This document shows positions 1 to 8,227 of a DNA stretch of 64,000 bases, in pieces. The translations under genes and the position numbers were made by a program. The stretch's first letter is position 1. Every line of letters begins with the position of its first letter. The stretch lies in contig NZ_JAQMYP010000010.1 in assembly GCF_028369295.1 (NCBI RefSeq), positions 124,001 through 188,000 of the forward strand, given 5' to 3'. A model generated the notes under the pieces. That model saw only the letters and a program-made list of their open reading frames with translations, was not told the DNA's origin and did no database searches. The stretch comes from Streptomyces sp. HD. GTDB lineage: Bacteria; Actinomycetota; Actinomycetes; Streptomycetales; Streptomycetaceae.

Positions 1-601
1 ACGGACTTACACGGTGCGGGCCTGGGATCCCGAACATCGCGAGCTGACGCTCGATTTCGTACTCCATGGCGACGAGGGCCTGGCCGGCCCCTGGGCGATG
101 CGCACCCAGCCGGGCGACCTCGTCCGGTTCATGGGCCCCGGCGGCGCCTACGCCCCCGATCCGGACGCCGACTGGCATCTGCTCGTCGGTGACGAGAGCG
201 CGTTGCCCGCGATCGCCCGCACCCTGGAGTCGCTGCCCGCCGGCGCCACGGCGTACGCCTTCGTGGAGGTCTCCGGCCCCGAGGAGGAGCAGAAGATCGA
301 CTCCGATGTGGAGGTGATCTGGCTGCACCGCGGCTCCCGTCGCGTCGGCGACGCCCTGATCGAGGCCGTTCGCTCGCTGGACTTCCCCGAGGGCCGGATG
401 CAGGCGTTCGTGCACGGCGAGGCGCACTTCGTGAAGGAGCTGCGCCACATGCTGCGGGTCGAGCGCGGCGTCCCCCGGGAGGATCTGTCGATCTCCGGCT
501 ACTGGCGCCTCGGCCACAACGAGGACGGCTGGCAGGCCTCCAAGCGGGACTGGAACGCACGGATCGAGGCGGAGCAGGAGGGGACCGCGCCGGCGGCGTA
601 G
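1..601 (+). CDS. Siderophore-interacting protein (ViuB/SIP family FAD reductase), 5' end missing
   Basis: The reading frame is open from the first bases of the window (codons from base 2 read R-T-Y-T-V-R), so the gene starts upstream and about 200 C-terminal residues are present. SIP-family proteins are cytoplasmic flavoproteins that reduce ferric siderophores to release iron. The visible part begins at the R-x-Y-T/S flavin-binding strand. It continues through a G-P-G-G-A-Y loop, a nucleotide-binding region (LLVGDESALPAI) and the family C-terminal signature (F-V-H-G-E-A, then S-G-Y-W-R-L-G-H-N-E-D-G-W). The frame ends at TAG 599-601 and is followed by a strong hairpin. The family call is secure; the siderophore is unknown. 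Confidence 0.9.
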   Translation, partial: RTYTVRAWDPEHRELTLDFVLHGDEGLAGPWAMRTQPGDLVRFMGPGGAYAPDPDADWHLLVGDESALPAIARTLESLPAGATAYAFVEVSGPEEEQKIDSDVEVIWLHRGSRRVGDALIEAVRSLDFPEGRMQAFVHGEAHFVKELRHMLRVERGVPREDLSISGYWRLGHNEDGWQASKRDWNARIEAEQEGTAPAA

Positions 602-618
602 CCCTGGATGGACTTCCG

Positions 619-652
619 GAAGGGGCGGCATCTTCGAAGGTGCCGCCCCTTC
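619..652 (+). terminator. Hairpin terminator after the SIP gene
   Basis: Bases 619-633 and 638-652 form a 15-bp stem (left arm starts GAAGGGGCGGCA, right arm ends TGCCGCCCCTTC) with one G-T wobble and a TCGA loop. It starts 17 nt after the SIP stop codon. There is no T-run, as is common in Streptomyces, and it may also stop transcription from the opposing ABC permease gene. Confidence 0.75.
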
Positions 653-751
653 GGCCTGCCCGGGCGCTTACTCGCACCGCGCCCGGGTACTGCGCCCGGG
701 CGCTCCCCCTTCACCTCGCCCGAGTACTCCCCTTACACCGCACCCGGCCGC

Positions 752-1528
752 TCACACCGACCGCTGGTAGGAGCGGAACGTCCGGATGGACAGCCATACC
801 GCAGCGACCGCCAGCGCCAGCAGGCCGCCACCCCGGATGAGCACGTCACCCCAGTCGGGCTGGGCGGACATCGCCGAACGGCCCGCGACCATCGCCCAGT
901 TGAGCGGGTTGAAGTCGGCGACGCGCCGTATCCAGTCGGGCATCTGCGACGGCGCCATGAAGGCGGAGGACAGGAAGGTCAGCGGCAGCAGCAGGAAGGT
1001 GTTGATGCCGATGATCGACTCACGCTCCCGCACCAGCATGCCCAGCGCGTTGGACAGCGCCCCGAAGATCGTCCCGAGCAGGACCGCGGCCAGGACCAGG
1101 ACGACTATGCCGCCGATGCCACCCGGGTAGTCGGCGCCGCCGAGCAGGCCGAGCAGCACGATCACGACCGACTGCAGGGCGGTGACCAGGCCGTTGTTGA
1201 CGACGTTGCCGTTCATCAGGGCGGCCCGGCTGACCGGCGTGGTCAGGAAGCGGTCGAGGGTGCCCCGCTGGATCTCGTCCAAGGTGGCCATCCCCGCCCA
1301 CATGTTGGAGCTGAGGGCGCTCATCACCACCACGCCCGGCACCAGGTAGTCGAGGTAGGAGGTGGTGCCGAAGCCGCCGAGCTCGACGACCTTCCTGAAG
1401 AGGCTGCCGAACAGGAACAGCCAGATCACCGGCTGGATCAGGGTGATGATCGCGTATGCGGGCTGCCGTGCGAACACCATGAGTTGACGCTGCGTCATGT
1501 ACCAGGTCTGGGTGACCGCGGTGCTCAT
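752..1528 (-). CDS. ABC-2 type transporter permease (DrrB-like)
   Basis: A 258-residue membrane protein with about six hydrophobic segments and the ABC-2 permease layout: a short cytoplasmic N-terminus, a first membrane segment near residues 25-45, then further segments rich in L/V/G. It resembles the DrrB partner of daunorubicin-type exporters and would form the transmembrane channel for the ATPase encoded just upstream. Its start overlaps the stop of that ATPase gene by 4 bp (ATGA), so the two are translationally coupled. The substrate cannot be told from sequence. The gene is the last in a padR-ATPase-permease operon. Confidence 0.88.
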   Translation of the reverse strand: MSTAVTQTWYMTQRQLMVFARQPAYAIITLIQPVIWLFLFGSLFRKVVELGGFGTTSYLDYLVPGVVVMSALSSNMWAGMATLDEIQRGTLDRFLTTPVSRAALMNGNVVNNGLVTALQSVVIVLLGLLGGADYPGGIGGIVVLVLAAVLLGTIFGALSNALGMLVRERESIIGINTFLLLPLTFLSSAFMAPSQMPDWIRRVADFNPLNWAMVAGRSAMSAQPDWGDVLIRGGGLLALAVAAVWLSIRTFRSYQRSV

Positions 1529-2565
1529 CGCGCACCCCCGGTCCCGGCGAGGACGCGGTCCTCGGCACTGGCGGCTTCTTCGGCCTCCGAGTAGCGGCGG
1601 CCGGCGTAACGGAGGTAGACGTCGTCCAGGGACGGGCGGGCGACGGTAGCGGTGGCGACGCCGACCCCGGCGTGGGCGAGCGCGGCGAGGAGCGCGGGCA
1701 TCGCGGCGGCTCCTTCGTCGGCGCGGACGCTGACGCGGCGCCCGTCGACCAGCACCTCGTGCACTCCAGGCAGCCCGCCGAGGGCGCCCTTGAGCAGTGT
1801 GCGGCCCGCTTCACCGATGGCGCCGCGCAGTTCCACATGGACGGCGTCGCCGCGGAGTTCGCCCTTGAGCGAGTCCGGGGTGCCCGCCACGACGATCCGG
1901 CCGCGGTCGACGATGGCGATGCGCTCGGCGAGCCGGTCGGCCTCCTCCAGATAGTGCGTGGTGAGCAGGACGGTCATGCCGTCCTCACCGGCCAGCCGCC
2001 CGATCTCGTCCCACATCGTGGCCCGGGTCTCGGGGTCGAGGCCGGTGGTGGGCTCGTCGAGGAAGAGCACCTCGGGGCGGTGCACCAGGCCGAGGGCGAC
2101 GTCGAGGCGGCGGCGCATCCCGCCGGAGTAGCCCTTGACGGGGCGGTCGGCGGCGTCGGTGAGCCGGAAGCGGTCGAGCAGCTCGGCGACACGACGTCCG
2201 AGGTCGGCGCGGCCCAAGCCGTAGAGCCTGCCCTGGAGTAGGAGGTTCTCGCGGCCGGTGGCGACCGGGTCGGCGCCGGAACTCTGGGCGACCACACCGA
2301 TCGCGCGGCGCACCCGGTCCGGCCGGCTCAGCACGTCGTGGCCGGCGACGGTGGCCGAGCCCGAGTCGGGCCGGGCCAGGGTGGTGAGGATCTTGACGGT
2401 GGTGGACTTTCCGGCACCGTTGGGGCCGAGGAGGCCGAAGACGGTGCCCGGCTCGACGGTGATGTCCATGCCGTTGAGGGCGGTCACCTCGCCGTAGGTT
2501 TTGATGAGTTGACGTGCCTCGACCGCGGGCGCACGGGTGGCCCTGCTACTGGTACTGGTACTCAT
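1525..2565 (-). CDS. ABC transporter ATP-binding protein (DrrA-like)
   Basis: A 346-residue ATPase. The Walker A motif (G-P-N-G-A-G-K-S-T-T) lies near residues 48-57, the signature Y-S-G-G-M-R-R-R-L near 145, and Walker B L-F-L-D-E-P-T-T-G-L-D near 168, followed by the switch histidine in L-L-T-T-H-Y-L-E-E-A-D. The C-terminal extension of about 100 residues is typical of DrrA-type drug-export ATPases. It powers the permease encoded by the overlapping downstream gene. A PadR regulator is encoded 166 bp upstream on the same strand, the usual arrangement for multidrug ABC systems in actinobacteria. The substrate is unknown. Confidence 0.92.
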   Translation of the reverse strand: MSTSTSSRATRAPAVEARQLIKTYGEVTALNGMDITVEPGTVFGLLGPNGAGKSTTVKILTTLARPDSGSATVAGHDVLSRPDRVRRAIGVVAQSSGADPVATGRENLLLQGRLYGLGRADLGRRVAELLDRFRLTDAADRPVKGYSGGMRRRLDVALGLVHRPEVLFLDEPTTGLDPETRATMWDEIGRLAGEDGMTVLLTTHYLEEADRLAERIAIVDRGRIVVAGTPDSLKGELRGDAVHVELRGAIGEAGRTLLKGALGGLPGVHEVLVDGRRVSVRADEGAAAMPALLAALAHAGVGVATATVARPSLDDVYLRYAGRRYSEAEEAASAEDRVLAGTGGAR

Positions 2566-2680
2566 GACGACTGCTCTCCTGATGAGCGGACTCGTGATCG
2601 TTCCGCGTGAGCAGCACCGGGCTATCCTGGGTGTGCCGCACCTCGATGACCCGGTTTCTGCCGCACGGCGGATCCGTTTC

Positions 2681-2727
2681 GGGGTTCGAGACCCCGGTGG
2701 AGCTGCTGCAACAGCCCCGCCGGGGTC
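2681..2727. other. Two mutually exclusive hairpins between padR and the ABC genes
   Basis: One stem pairs GACCCCGG (2690-2697) with CCGGGGTC (2720-2727); an alternative stem pairs GGGGT (2681-2685) with ACCCC (2691-2695). They share bases 2691-2695, so only one can form in the leader between padR and the ATPase gene. The larger stem begins 4 bases past the padR stop codon. It may simply be a padR terminator; a regulatory role is an inference. Confidence 0.45.
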
Positions 2728-2731
2728 TTTC

Positions 2732-3355
2732 TCATGTCGTGAACTCGGCCGGCAGCTCCCCCGTCTCGTGGAAGCGCCGCCACGCCTCGACGCCTGGCAG
2801 CTCGCCCTTCCTGGTCTCGTCGAGGAAGCCGCGGACCCACTCCGCCTGCGCCTCGACCATGTGCAGTTGGTACTCGACCTCGACGAGGAAGAGACGTGGC
2901 AGCGTCTCGCAGAGCTTCTCCAGCACGCCCCGGCCGCTCGCCACCTGCACCTCCAGCGAACTCAGCCGCATCTCCAACAGCCGCACCACCTCGTCGGGAG
3001 GGAGCGCCGCCATCAGTGAGAGCGCCGTCTCGAAGATCGGGTACTCCTTCGCCGGGACGGCGAGCAGGTCGGACAGCCACTCGGCCATCTCCTCGCGCCC
3101 GGCCTCGGTGAGCCCGTAGATCGTGCGCTCGGGGCGGTTGCCCTGGCGTTCCACACCGGTCACCTCGACGAAGCCGTGCTTCTCAAGGTTCTGCACGACC
3201 GTGTAGAGCGAGCCGTAGTTGATCTTCGTGCTGGTGTCCTTGCCCTGGCTGCGCAAGGTCTGGGCGATCTCATAGGGATGCATCGGCTTCTGCCAGAGGG
3301 TCGTCATCACGGCGAGCGCCAGCGGGTTGGTGAGCTTGCGGCGCTTCCCCGCCAT
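2732..3355 (-). CDS. PadR-family transcriptional regulator
   Basis: A 207-residue regulator with an N-terminal winged helix (residues about 8-85: L-A-L-A-V-M-T-T-L, H-P-Y-E-I-A-Q-T-L-R, then N-Y-G-S-L-Y-T-V-V-Q-N-L-E-K-H-G-F) and a helical C-terminal domain (PadR-C/Vir type) used for dimerisation. The ATG at 3355 is preferred because GAGGTGG lies a few bases upstream; the longer open frame upstream has no similarity to the family. It is co-directional with the two ABC exporter genes downstream and most likely represses the operon until a ligand binds. Confidence 0.88.
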   Translation of the reverse strand: MAGKRRKLTNPLALAVMTTLWQKPMHPYEIAQTLRSQGKDTSTKINYGSLYTVVQNLEKHGFVEVTGVERQGNRPERTIYGLTEAGREEMAEWLSDLLAVPAKEYPIFETALSLMAALPPDEVVRLLEMRLSSLEVQVASGRGVLEKLCETLPRLFLVEVEYQLHMVEAQAEWVRGFLDETRKGELPGVEAWRRFHETGELPAEFTT

Positions 3356-3428
3356 GGTGACCACCTCGCTTCCGAATATCCGTAGCCGAACATATCGCGA
3401 CTCACTCCGAAGCGTCAAGAGACACGAT

Positions 3429-3441
3429 GTATCTCGAATAC
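3429..3441. promoter_or_regulatory. Possible PadR operator (weak)
   Basis: A small dyad, GTAT-5-ATAC, in a locally AT-richer stretch about 75 bp upstream of padR. PadR operators are often ATGT/ATAC-type dyads, which is the only reason for the call. Confidence 0.25.
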
Positions 3442-3534
3442 GGGTTGCCACAAGACCCCTGCGACATCCACCGTGAGGACCTCGGCCCACCCCAGACATG
3501 GGCACGTCATGCGAACGAAACAGCCCCTCCCTAA

Positions 3535-3554
3535 TTTCTGTCGCCCGACAGGAA
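3535..3554. promoter_or_regulatory. Operator upstream of the APC permease, matching the carboxylase-operon operator
   Basis: TTTCTGTCG-CC-CGACAGGAA is an almost perfect 9+9 palindrome with one mismatch. The flanking CCCTAA is also shared with the site at 14871-14890, where both arms match perfectly. TAATTT (3532-3537) fits a -10 consensus and overlaps the left arm, so bound repressor would block the promoter. The permease ATG lies 35 bp downstream. The likely regulator is the TetR protein encoded at 14056-14691. Confidence 0.75.
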
Positions 3555-3588
3555 CCCTCGCGCCGCTGTGCGAAAGCAGGTTGCCGCT

Positions 3589-5142
3589 ATGACGAGCACC
3601 GCCCCCGCCGCCCCTCGCCCCGACCCGCCGCTGGACCCTGACGAGCGCGCCCTCGCCGGATTCGGGTACCGCCAGGAACTGCACCGCAGCCTCGGCCGGT
3701 ACGCGTCGTTCGCGGCGGGCTTCTCCTTCATCTCCGTCCTGACGACCGTCTTCCAGTTCTTCGCCTTCGGGTACGCGTTCGGCGGCCCCGTCTTCTTCTG
3801 GGCCTGGCCGGCCGTGCTCGTCGGGCAGTTGCTGGTGGCCCTGTGCTTCGCTGAGCTGGCCGCGCGCTATCCGATCTCGGGCGCGATCTACCAGTGGTCC
3901 TCGCGGCTGTCGAACGTCACCTTCGGCTGGTTCGCCGGCTGGATCATGGTGATCGGGCAGATCGTGGTGGTCGCGGCGGCAGCGCTGGCACTCCAGATGG
4001 TGCTTCCCGCACTGTGGTCCGGCTTCCAGCTGATCGGCACCGACCCCGCACCCACCTCGGCGGACGGCGCGGCCAACGCGGCGCTGCTCGGGGTGATCCT
4101 GCTGGCCCTCACCACGCTCGTGAACCTCCTGGACAACCGGGTGCTGTCGCTGGTCAACCGGGTGGGGGTGACCGCCGAGATCATCGGCGCGGTCCTGATC
4201 ATCACGCTGCTGCTGACCCACTCCGAGCGCTCCCCCGGCATCACCTTCCACACCGAAGGCGCTGCCCAGTCAGGTCTGTTGGGGGCGCTGCTGGTCGGCT
4301 CGTTCACCGCGGCGTACGTGATGATCGGCTTCGACAGCGCGGGCGAGATGAGCGAGGAGACACACAACCCGCGCCGCACCGCGCCCCGCACGATCCTGAC
4401 CGCGCTGGGCGCGGCCGGTCTGCTCGGCGGACTGCTCGTGCTCGGCGGGCTGCTCGCCGCGCCCAGCCTCACGGACGGCCGGCTGGCGGTCGACGGGCTG
4501 AGCTACGTCCTGACGAGCAGCCTGGGCGACGGTCTGGGCCGCGCACTGCTGGCCGACGTGGTGGTGGCGATCACGGTGGCGACCCTCGCCATCCAGACGG
4601 CCGCCTGCCGGATGCTGTTCTCGATGGCCCGCGACGGCCAACTGCCCTTCTCCCACCGCCTGGCGAAGGTATCCCCGCGCACCGGCATGCCCAACGCGCC
4701 CGCCCTGGTGGTCGGTGTCCTCGCGGCGGCCCTGCTGCTGCTCAACTTCGCCTCACCGGAGGCGTTCCTGGCCATCGGCACGACCTGCATCGTGATGCTG
4801 TACCTGGCGTACGCGATGGTCACCGGCCCGCTGTTGGTGGCCCGTCTGCGCGGCCGCTTCGCCGCCGAGGGCACCGACGAGACGGGCGCCCGGCTGTTCT
4901 CCCTCGGGCGGTGGGGTGTTCCGGTCAATGCCCTTGCACTGCTGTACGGCCTTGCCATGACCGTCAACCTCGCGTGGCCGCGGGCTGCGGTGTATGACCC
5001 GGCGGGTGGGCATTGGTACTTCCAGTGGTTCACGGTGTTGTTCTTGCTGGTCACGGTCGGGGGTGGGGTCCTGTACCGGCTGTGGAGGACACGACGGGCG
5101 CGCTCGGCGCCGGAGGGGGTTCTTCCGCCGAGGCGCGGTTGA
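3589..5142 (+). CDS. APC-superfamily permease, probable guanidine/urea-carboxylase-system transporter
   Basis: A 517-residue polytopic membrane protein with about 12 hydrophobic segments. The N-terminal region (A-G-F-G-Y-R-Q-E-L-H-R-S-L-G) and first helices resemble the APC permeases found in urea-carboxylase gene clusters. I chose ATG 3589, with CAGG eight bases upstream, over the GTG seven codons earlier. The gene shares its operator with the carboxylase operon 11 kb downstream, so it probably imports the substrate of that pathway (guanidine, or a related compound). Conventional amino-acid transport cannot be excluded from sequence alone. It stands alone, with a P450 gene converging on it from the other strand. 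Confidence 0.85.
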   Translation: MTSTAPAAPRPDPPLDPDERALAGFGYRQELHRSLGRYASFAAGFSFISVLTTVFQFFAFGYAFGGPVFFWAWPAVLVGQLLVALCFAELAARYPISGAIYQWSSRLSNVTFGWFAGWIMVIGQIVVVAAAALALQMVLPALWSGFQLIGTDPAPTSADGAANAALLGVILLALTTLVNLLDNRVLSLVNRVGVTAEIIGAVLIITLLLTHSERSPGITFHTEGAAQSGLLGALLVGSFTAAYVMIGFDSAGEMSEETHNPRRTAPRTILTALGAAGLLGGLLVLGGLLAAPSLTDGRLAVDGLSYVLTSSLGDGLGRALLADVVVAITVATLAIQTAACRMLFSMARDGQLPFSHRLAKVSPRTGMPNAPALVVGVLAAALLLLNFASPEAFLAIGTTCIVMLYLAYAMVTGPLLVARLRGRFAAEGTDETGARLFSLGRWGVPVNALALLYGLAMTVNLAWPRAAVYDPAGGHWYFQWFTVLFLLVTVGGGVLYRLWRTRRARSAPEGVLPPRRG

Positions 5143-5176
5143 ACCCCTTCACGGTTCCGCAGCCTCTTCAAGACGG

Positions 5177-6511
5177 TCAGATGCTCCCTCCGGACACTCG
5201 AACCTGGAGCTTGTGAGGATTCAGGGTCACACGGGGTTCGATGTGCGGCCGTTGAAGGTCGGCGTGCGAGAGCCGCCATCGGGCCACGATCGTGGACAGG
5301 GCCATTGTGGCCAAGATCAGCGCATAGTTGTCGCCTATGCACTTGCGCGCCCCTCCGCCGAACGGAATGAAAGCGCCGCGCACCTGTTGCTGCTCGGGAA
5401 GCCACCGGTCGGGATCGAAGGCGCTGGGGCGCGGATTGAATCGTGCATCGTGGTGGATGAGATACGGGCTGTAGATGAGGGTGGTGTCGGGGGGGATCAC
5501 CGCGTCCGCCAGCCGGGATTCGGTCGTGGTCGTTCGAGTCAAGATCCATCCGGGAGGGTAGATACGCAGTGTCTCGGTGATGACCCGGCGTGCCAGGTCG
5601 AGCCGGGGGAGATCTTCCCAAGTGGCGGTTCGGGTGCCCAGCACATCGGCCGTTTCGGTGCGCAACCGCTCTTGGACATCGGGGTGTTGGCACAGGAGAT
5701 GCGTAGCCCAGGTCAGAGCCACTGCGGTGGATTCGATGCCGGCGACGAGCAGGGTCATGATCTGAGCGTGGATCTCGTCGTCGCTGAGGCCTCCTCCCGT
5801 GTCGTCCTGCGTCTTGAGGAGCATCGACAGCACATCGCCATGGGTCTCACCGTCTTGCCGGTACAAGCTGATGGTCTTGCTGACAGCGGCCCATGCTCGG
5901 TTGCGAGCCCGCTCGTATCGCAAGTTCGACGGGAGGGGCAGACGGCGCAGCAAAGGCGGGAAGACAGCCTGCTGATAGATGCCCCGGAAGATGTCCGGCA
6001 GACATTCCTTGACGGTCTCCACGGCGGGTCCCGCGGCTTCGGCCGTGAACAGCGTTCGAGCGATGGTGTCACTCGCGAGGGTGTACATCTGCGCGTCCAC
6101 ACCAATGGTTTGTCCGCCGCTCCAGCTGCTGGTGAGCGCGTCGATTTCCTCGGTCATGATGGCGGCGTATTCACGCAGGCAAGTACGGGAGAAGGCCGGC
6201 TGCACGCTGCGTCGCTGTCGCCGGTGGGCACTGTGGGGGCACGATGCAAGGCCGTCTCCGAGGGCATTTCCAATGCGTTCGATGATGGGCCCGCCCTTGT
6301 CGTACGTGCGGTCGTGCAGGAGAACTTGCTGGACGAGCTCGGGTCGGCAGACCACGACGGCCCTTTGTGGACCTAACCGTATCTGCACCAGATCACCGTA
6401 CGAGGGGAGGGTGTTCAGGAAACGCAGCGGGTCACGGAGCAGGGGAACCAGATGCCCGACGATCGGCAGTGCCCCTGGAGCGTGCGTGATGCCTGTATGG
6501 TCCGTTGCCAT
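5177..6511 (-). CDS. Cytochrome P450, partner of the terpene cyclase
   Basis: A P450 of 444 residues from ATG 6511 (GAAGGG upstream); a GTG at 6559 would give 460 residues, so the start is uncertain. Landmarks are the proline-rich N-terminus P-G-A-L-P-I-V-G-H, the I-helix A-G-I-E-S-T-A, the K-helix E-T-L-R (ExxR intact), and the haem loop F-G-G-G-A-R-K-C-I-G with the ligand Cys at about residue 391. It probably oxidises the hydrocarbon made by the cyclase encoded just upstream on the same strand. The layout resembles pentalenene synthase/oxygenase pairs. Codon use is less GC-biased than in neighbouring genes, and a TTA leucine codon (bases 6374-6376) makes translation bldA-dependent. Confidence 0.9.
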   Translation of the reverse strand: MATDHTGITHAPGALPIVGHLVPLLRDPLRFLNTLPSYGDLVQIRLGPQRAVVVCRPELVQQVLLHDRTYDKGGPIIERIGNALGDGLASCPHSAHRRQRRSVQPAFSRTCLREYAAIMTEEIDALTSSWSGGQTIGVDAQMYTLASDTIARTLFTAEAAGPAVETVKECLPDIFRGIYQQAVFPPLLRRLPLPSNLRYERARNRAWAAVSKTISLYRQDGETHGDVLSMLLKTQDDTGGGLSDDEIHAQIMTLLVAGIESTAVALTWATHLLCQHPDVQERLRTETADVLGTRTATWEDLPRLDLARRVITETLRIYPPGWILTRTTTTESRLADAVIPPDTTLIYSPYLIHHDARFNPRPSAFDPDRWLPEQQQVRGAFIPFGGGARKCIGDNYALILATMALSTIVARWRLSHADLQRPHIEPRVTLNPHKLQVRVSGGSI

Positions 6512-6572
6512 GGTGTATTTGGCCCTTCTTGTCGATCCAGAAAGCCGGGGATTGCTCACTGGTCAACCCCGC

Positions 6573-7610
6573 TTACGCCGAAGCACGCACCTGACTCGGA
6601 AGCAGCATCTCCAGATGAGCATGCTGTTGATCCGACTCGCCTGAGGTTGCGGGGATTCTGTAACGGGTGGTGTTCCCGTACCACTCCAGGCACCCATTGG
6701 TCCACTGCCGCATTCCGGCAGTGACCTTCAGGATCTCTTCACGGATGCGGGGTGGCACGCCACGACTCGCCAGGAAGGGCAAGAGCTGCTCCTCGGCGGC
6801 CAGGAAGTCGGCCACACGCCTCCGAAGCTTGGCAACAGCCGATTCGATGGCTTCCTGCAGCGAGATTCCAGCGGCATGCTGCATTACGATGACAACGTTG
6901 TGGAAATCGCCACGCTTGTTGTCCAGGTGAACCGAATGCAAGTCATTCTGCCAGGCGACTACATCGCTCGCGGCCTCGATGATCTCCCGGAAGAGCCCTG
7001 TCTCGTAAACGTCCGCGGGCACTTCGGTTTCCAGGCTGAGTTCAACCAGATCGAAGCCGAACTCCATGCCCACGGACAATCGCCTGGTCTGAGTAAAGCT
7101 TTCGATCCCCGGAGGAGTGCCACGGAACCGGTTCTCGGATTCCTCGGCGAACCCTTGGAAGAAAAGATCCAGGTGCCGGTTCAGCCTTCCGCGAAGCGCC
7201 GGGGAGAGTCTTTCAGCGGTGCGGATGGAAAGATCTGTGAGCGCCTCGGTGAAGGGAGTCCGTTCTCGTGCGGGGGCAGGATCTTCTCCGGTGTTGATGA
7301 TTTCCATCAGACGTCGGTGGACCGGAGCCCAGGCTCCCGGGGCGTCGTAGACCTTCAACGTGTGCAGATCGTCCAGGATGAAGGTGACGAAAAGCCAGTC
7401 CGCGCAAAGGCATAGATCTCGGAAAGAGGCTTCCGGATAGGTCCAGGCGACAAAATGCCCGTAGCCTGCCTCCAACCGCTCCCGGCCGCCCTGCGTCTCT
7501 GTCAGCCCGAGGCTCTCCCCGACTGAGCGGACGTACTCCTCGATCTTCTGGGTGTACGGGCTTACGGTCGGGCGGTTGGGCTCCGGATACGTCGGGATCA
7601 TGGCGAGCAC
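6573..7610 (-). CDS. Class I terpene cyclase (sesquiterpene synthase-like) with variant metal motifs
   Basis: A 345-residue member of the bacterial class I terpene synthase family, which ionises a prenyl diphosphate in a Mg2+-filled pocket. The aspartate motif is D80-D81-L-H-T84, without the usual later acidic residue. The NSE motif is N222-D-L-H-S226-V-H-L-D230, with Asp in place of Glu. A likely diphosphate-sensing Arg (R176) sits 46 residues before N222, and the R316-Y317 pair closes the active site. GTG 7610 has GGAGG at good spacing; the ATG three codons later is an alternative. The P450 gene follows 13-61 bp downstream, so the two form a biosynthetic pair. The product cannot be predicted. 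Confidence 0.9.
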   Translation of the reverse strand: MLAMIPTYPEPNRPTVSPYTQKIEEYVRSVGESLGLTETQGGRERLEAGYGHFVAWTYPEASFRDLCLCADWLFVTFILDDLHTLKVYDAPGAWAPVHRRLMEIINTGEDPAPARERTPFTEALTDLSIRTAERLSPALRGRLNRHLDLFFQGFAEESENRFRGTPPGIESFTQTRRLSVGMEFGFDLVELSLETEVPADVYETGLFREIIEAASDVVAWQNDLHSVHLDNKRGDFHNVVIVMQHAAGISLQEAIESAVAKLRRRVADFLAAEEQLLPFLASRGVPPRIREEILKVTAGMRQWTNGCLEWYGNTTRYRIPATSGESDQQHAHLEMLLPSQVRASA

Positions 7611-8227
7611 CAGGTCCTCCAGGTCTATGGCGCCGGAGTTGCTAAGGCGGATGAGTTTCGGTCGGATTGCCAGCGCTCACAGCGAGAAGCGTGTGCCCCG
7701 GTCGGCGACGACGGGACGAGCGGAGGCATGGCTTCCCCTTCTGTGATGGCGCGAACCGTACGTGCCGCCTTCGGCGGTACGCCCTTCAATCACATCGCAG
7801 TTGAGTCCGCACCGGAAGTGGGCACCATCGATCGAGTCGTGAACGCTTTTGACTCCTGTGAGCCCGGTAACGGGCTGAGAGGCAACGTCCGCCGGCGGTG
7901 TGCCGGCCCCGGGACACACGGCATCGGACGAATCCAGCCGCCGCCGACGGGCGAGAACGGCGCGTCGAGAGGGCAGACTGACAGCTGAGCGGTGGCCATG
8001 GCGGCTCCCACGAGGTCCACGTCATCGGAACAACGGCACTTGCAAGACCATGGAGCGGCGCGGACCACTCCCAGTAGACGCAGGCCCGCCGCACGGGACA
8101 AGCGATCGAGTGGGGGCGCGTAGGGGCACAATGGCGGTCGCGTAAGCACATCGAACAGTCGGTTTACCGCACGCACCGGTCAACGTGCTCGTGCGCCGGA
8201 GCCTGTGGCACTCGGTCCGGAGGCGGA
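7611..8227. other. 617-bp stretch without a supported gene
   Basis: This separates the terpene pair from the pseudouridine synthase gene. It holds only short open frames on both strands with no recognisable protein family and no consistent codon bias. It should contain the promoters of both flanking divergent genes. I see no repeat, tRNA or transposase remnant. It may be the decayed edge of the less GC-rich terpene segment. Confidence 0.5.

Noticed and set aside
7677..8176. Short open frames on both strands between the terpene pair and the pseudouridine synthase gene
   Set aside because: No recognisable family, no consistent codon bias and no ribosome sites; also no inverted ends or transposase motifs for a mobile element.
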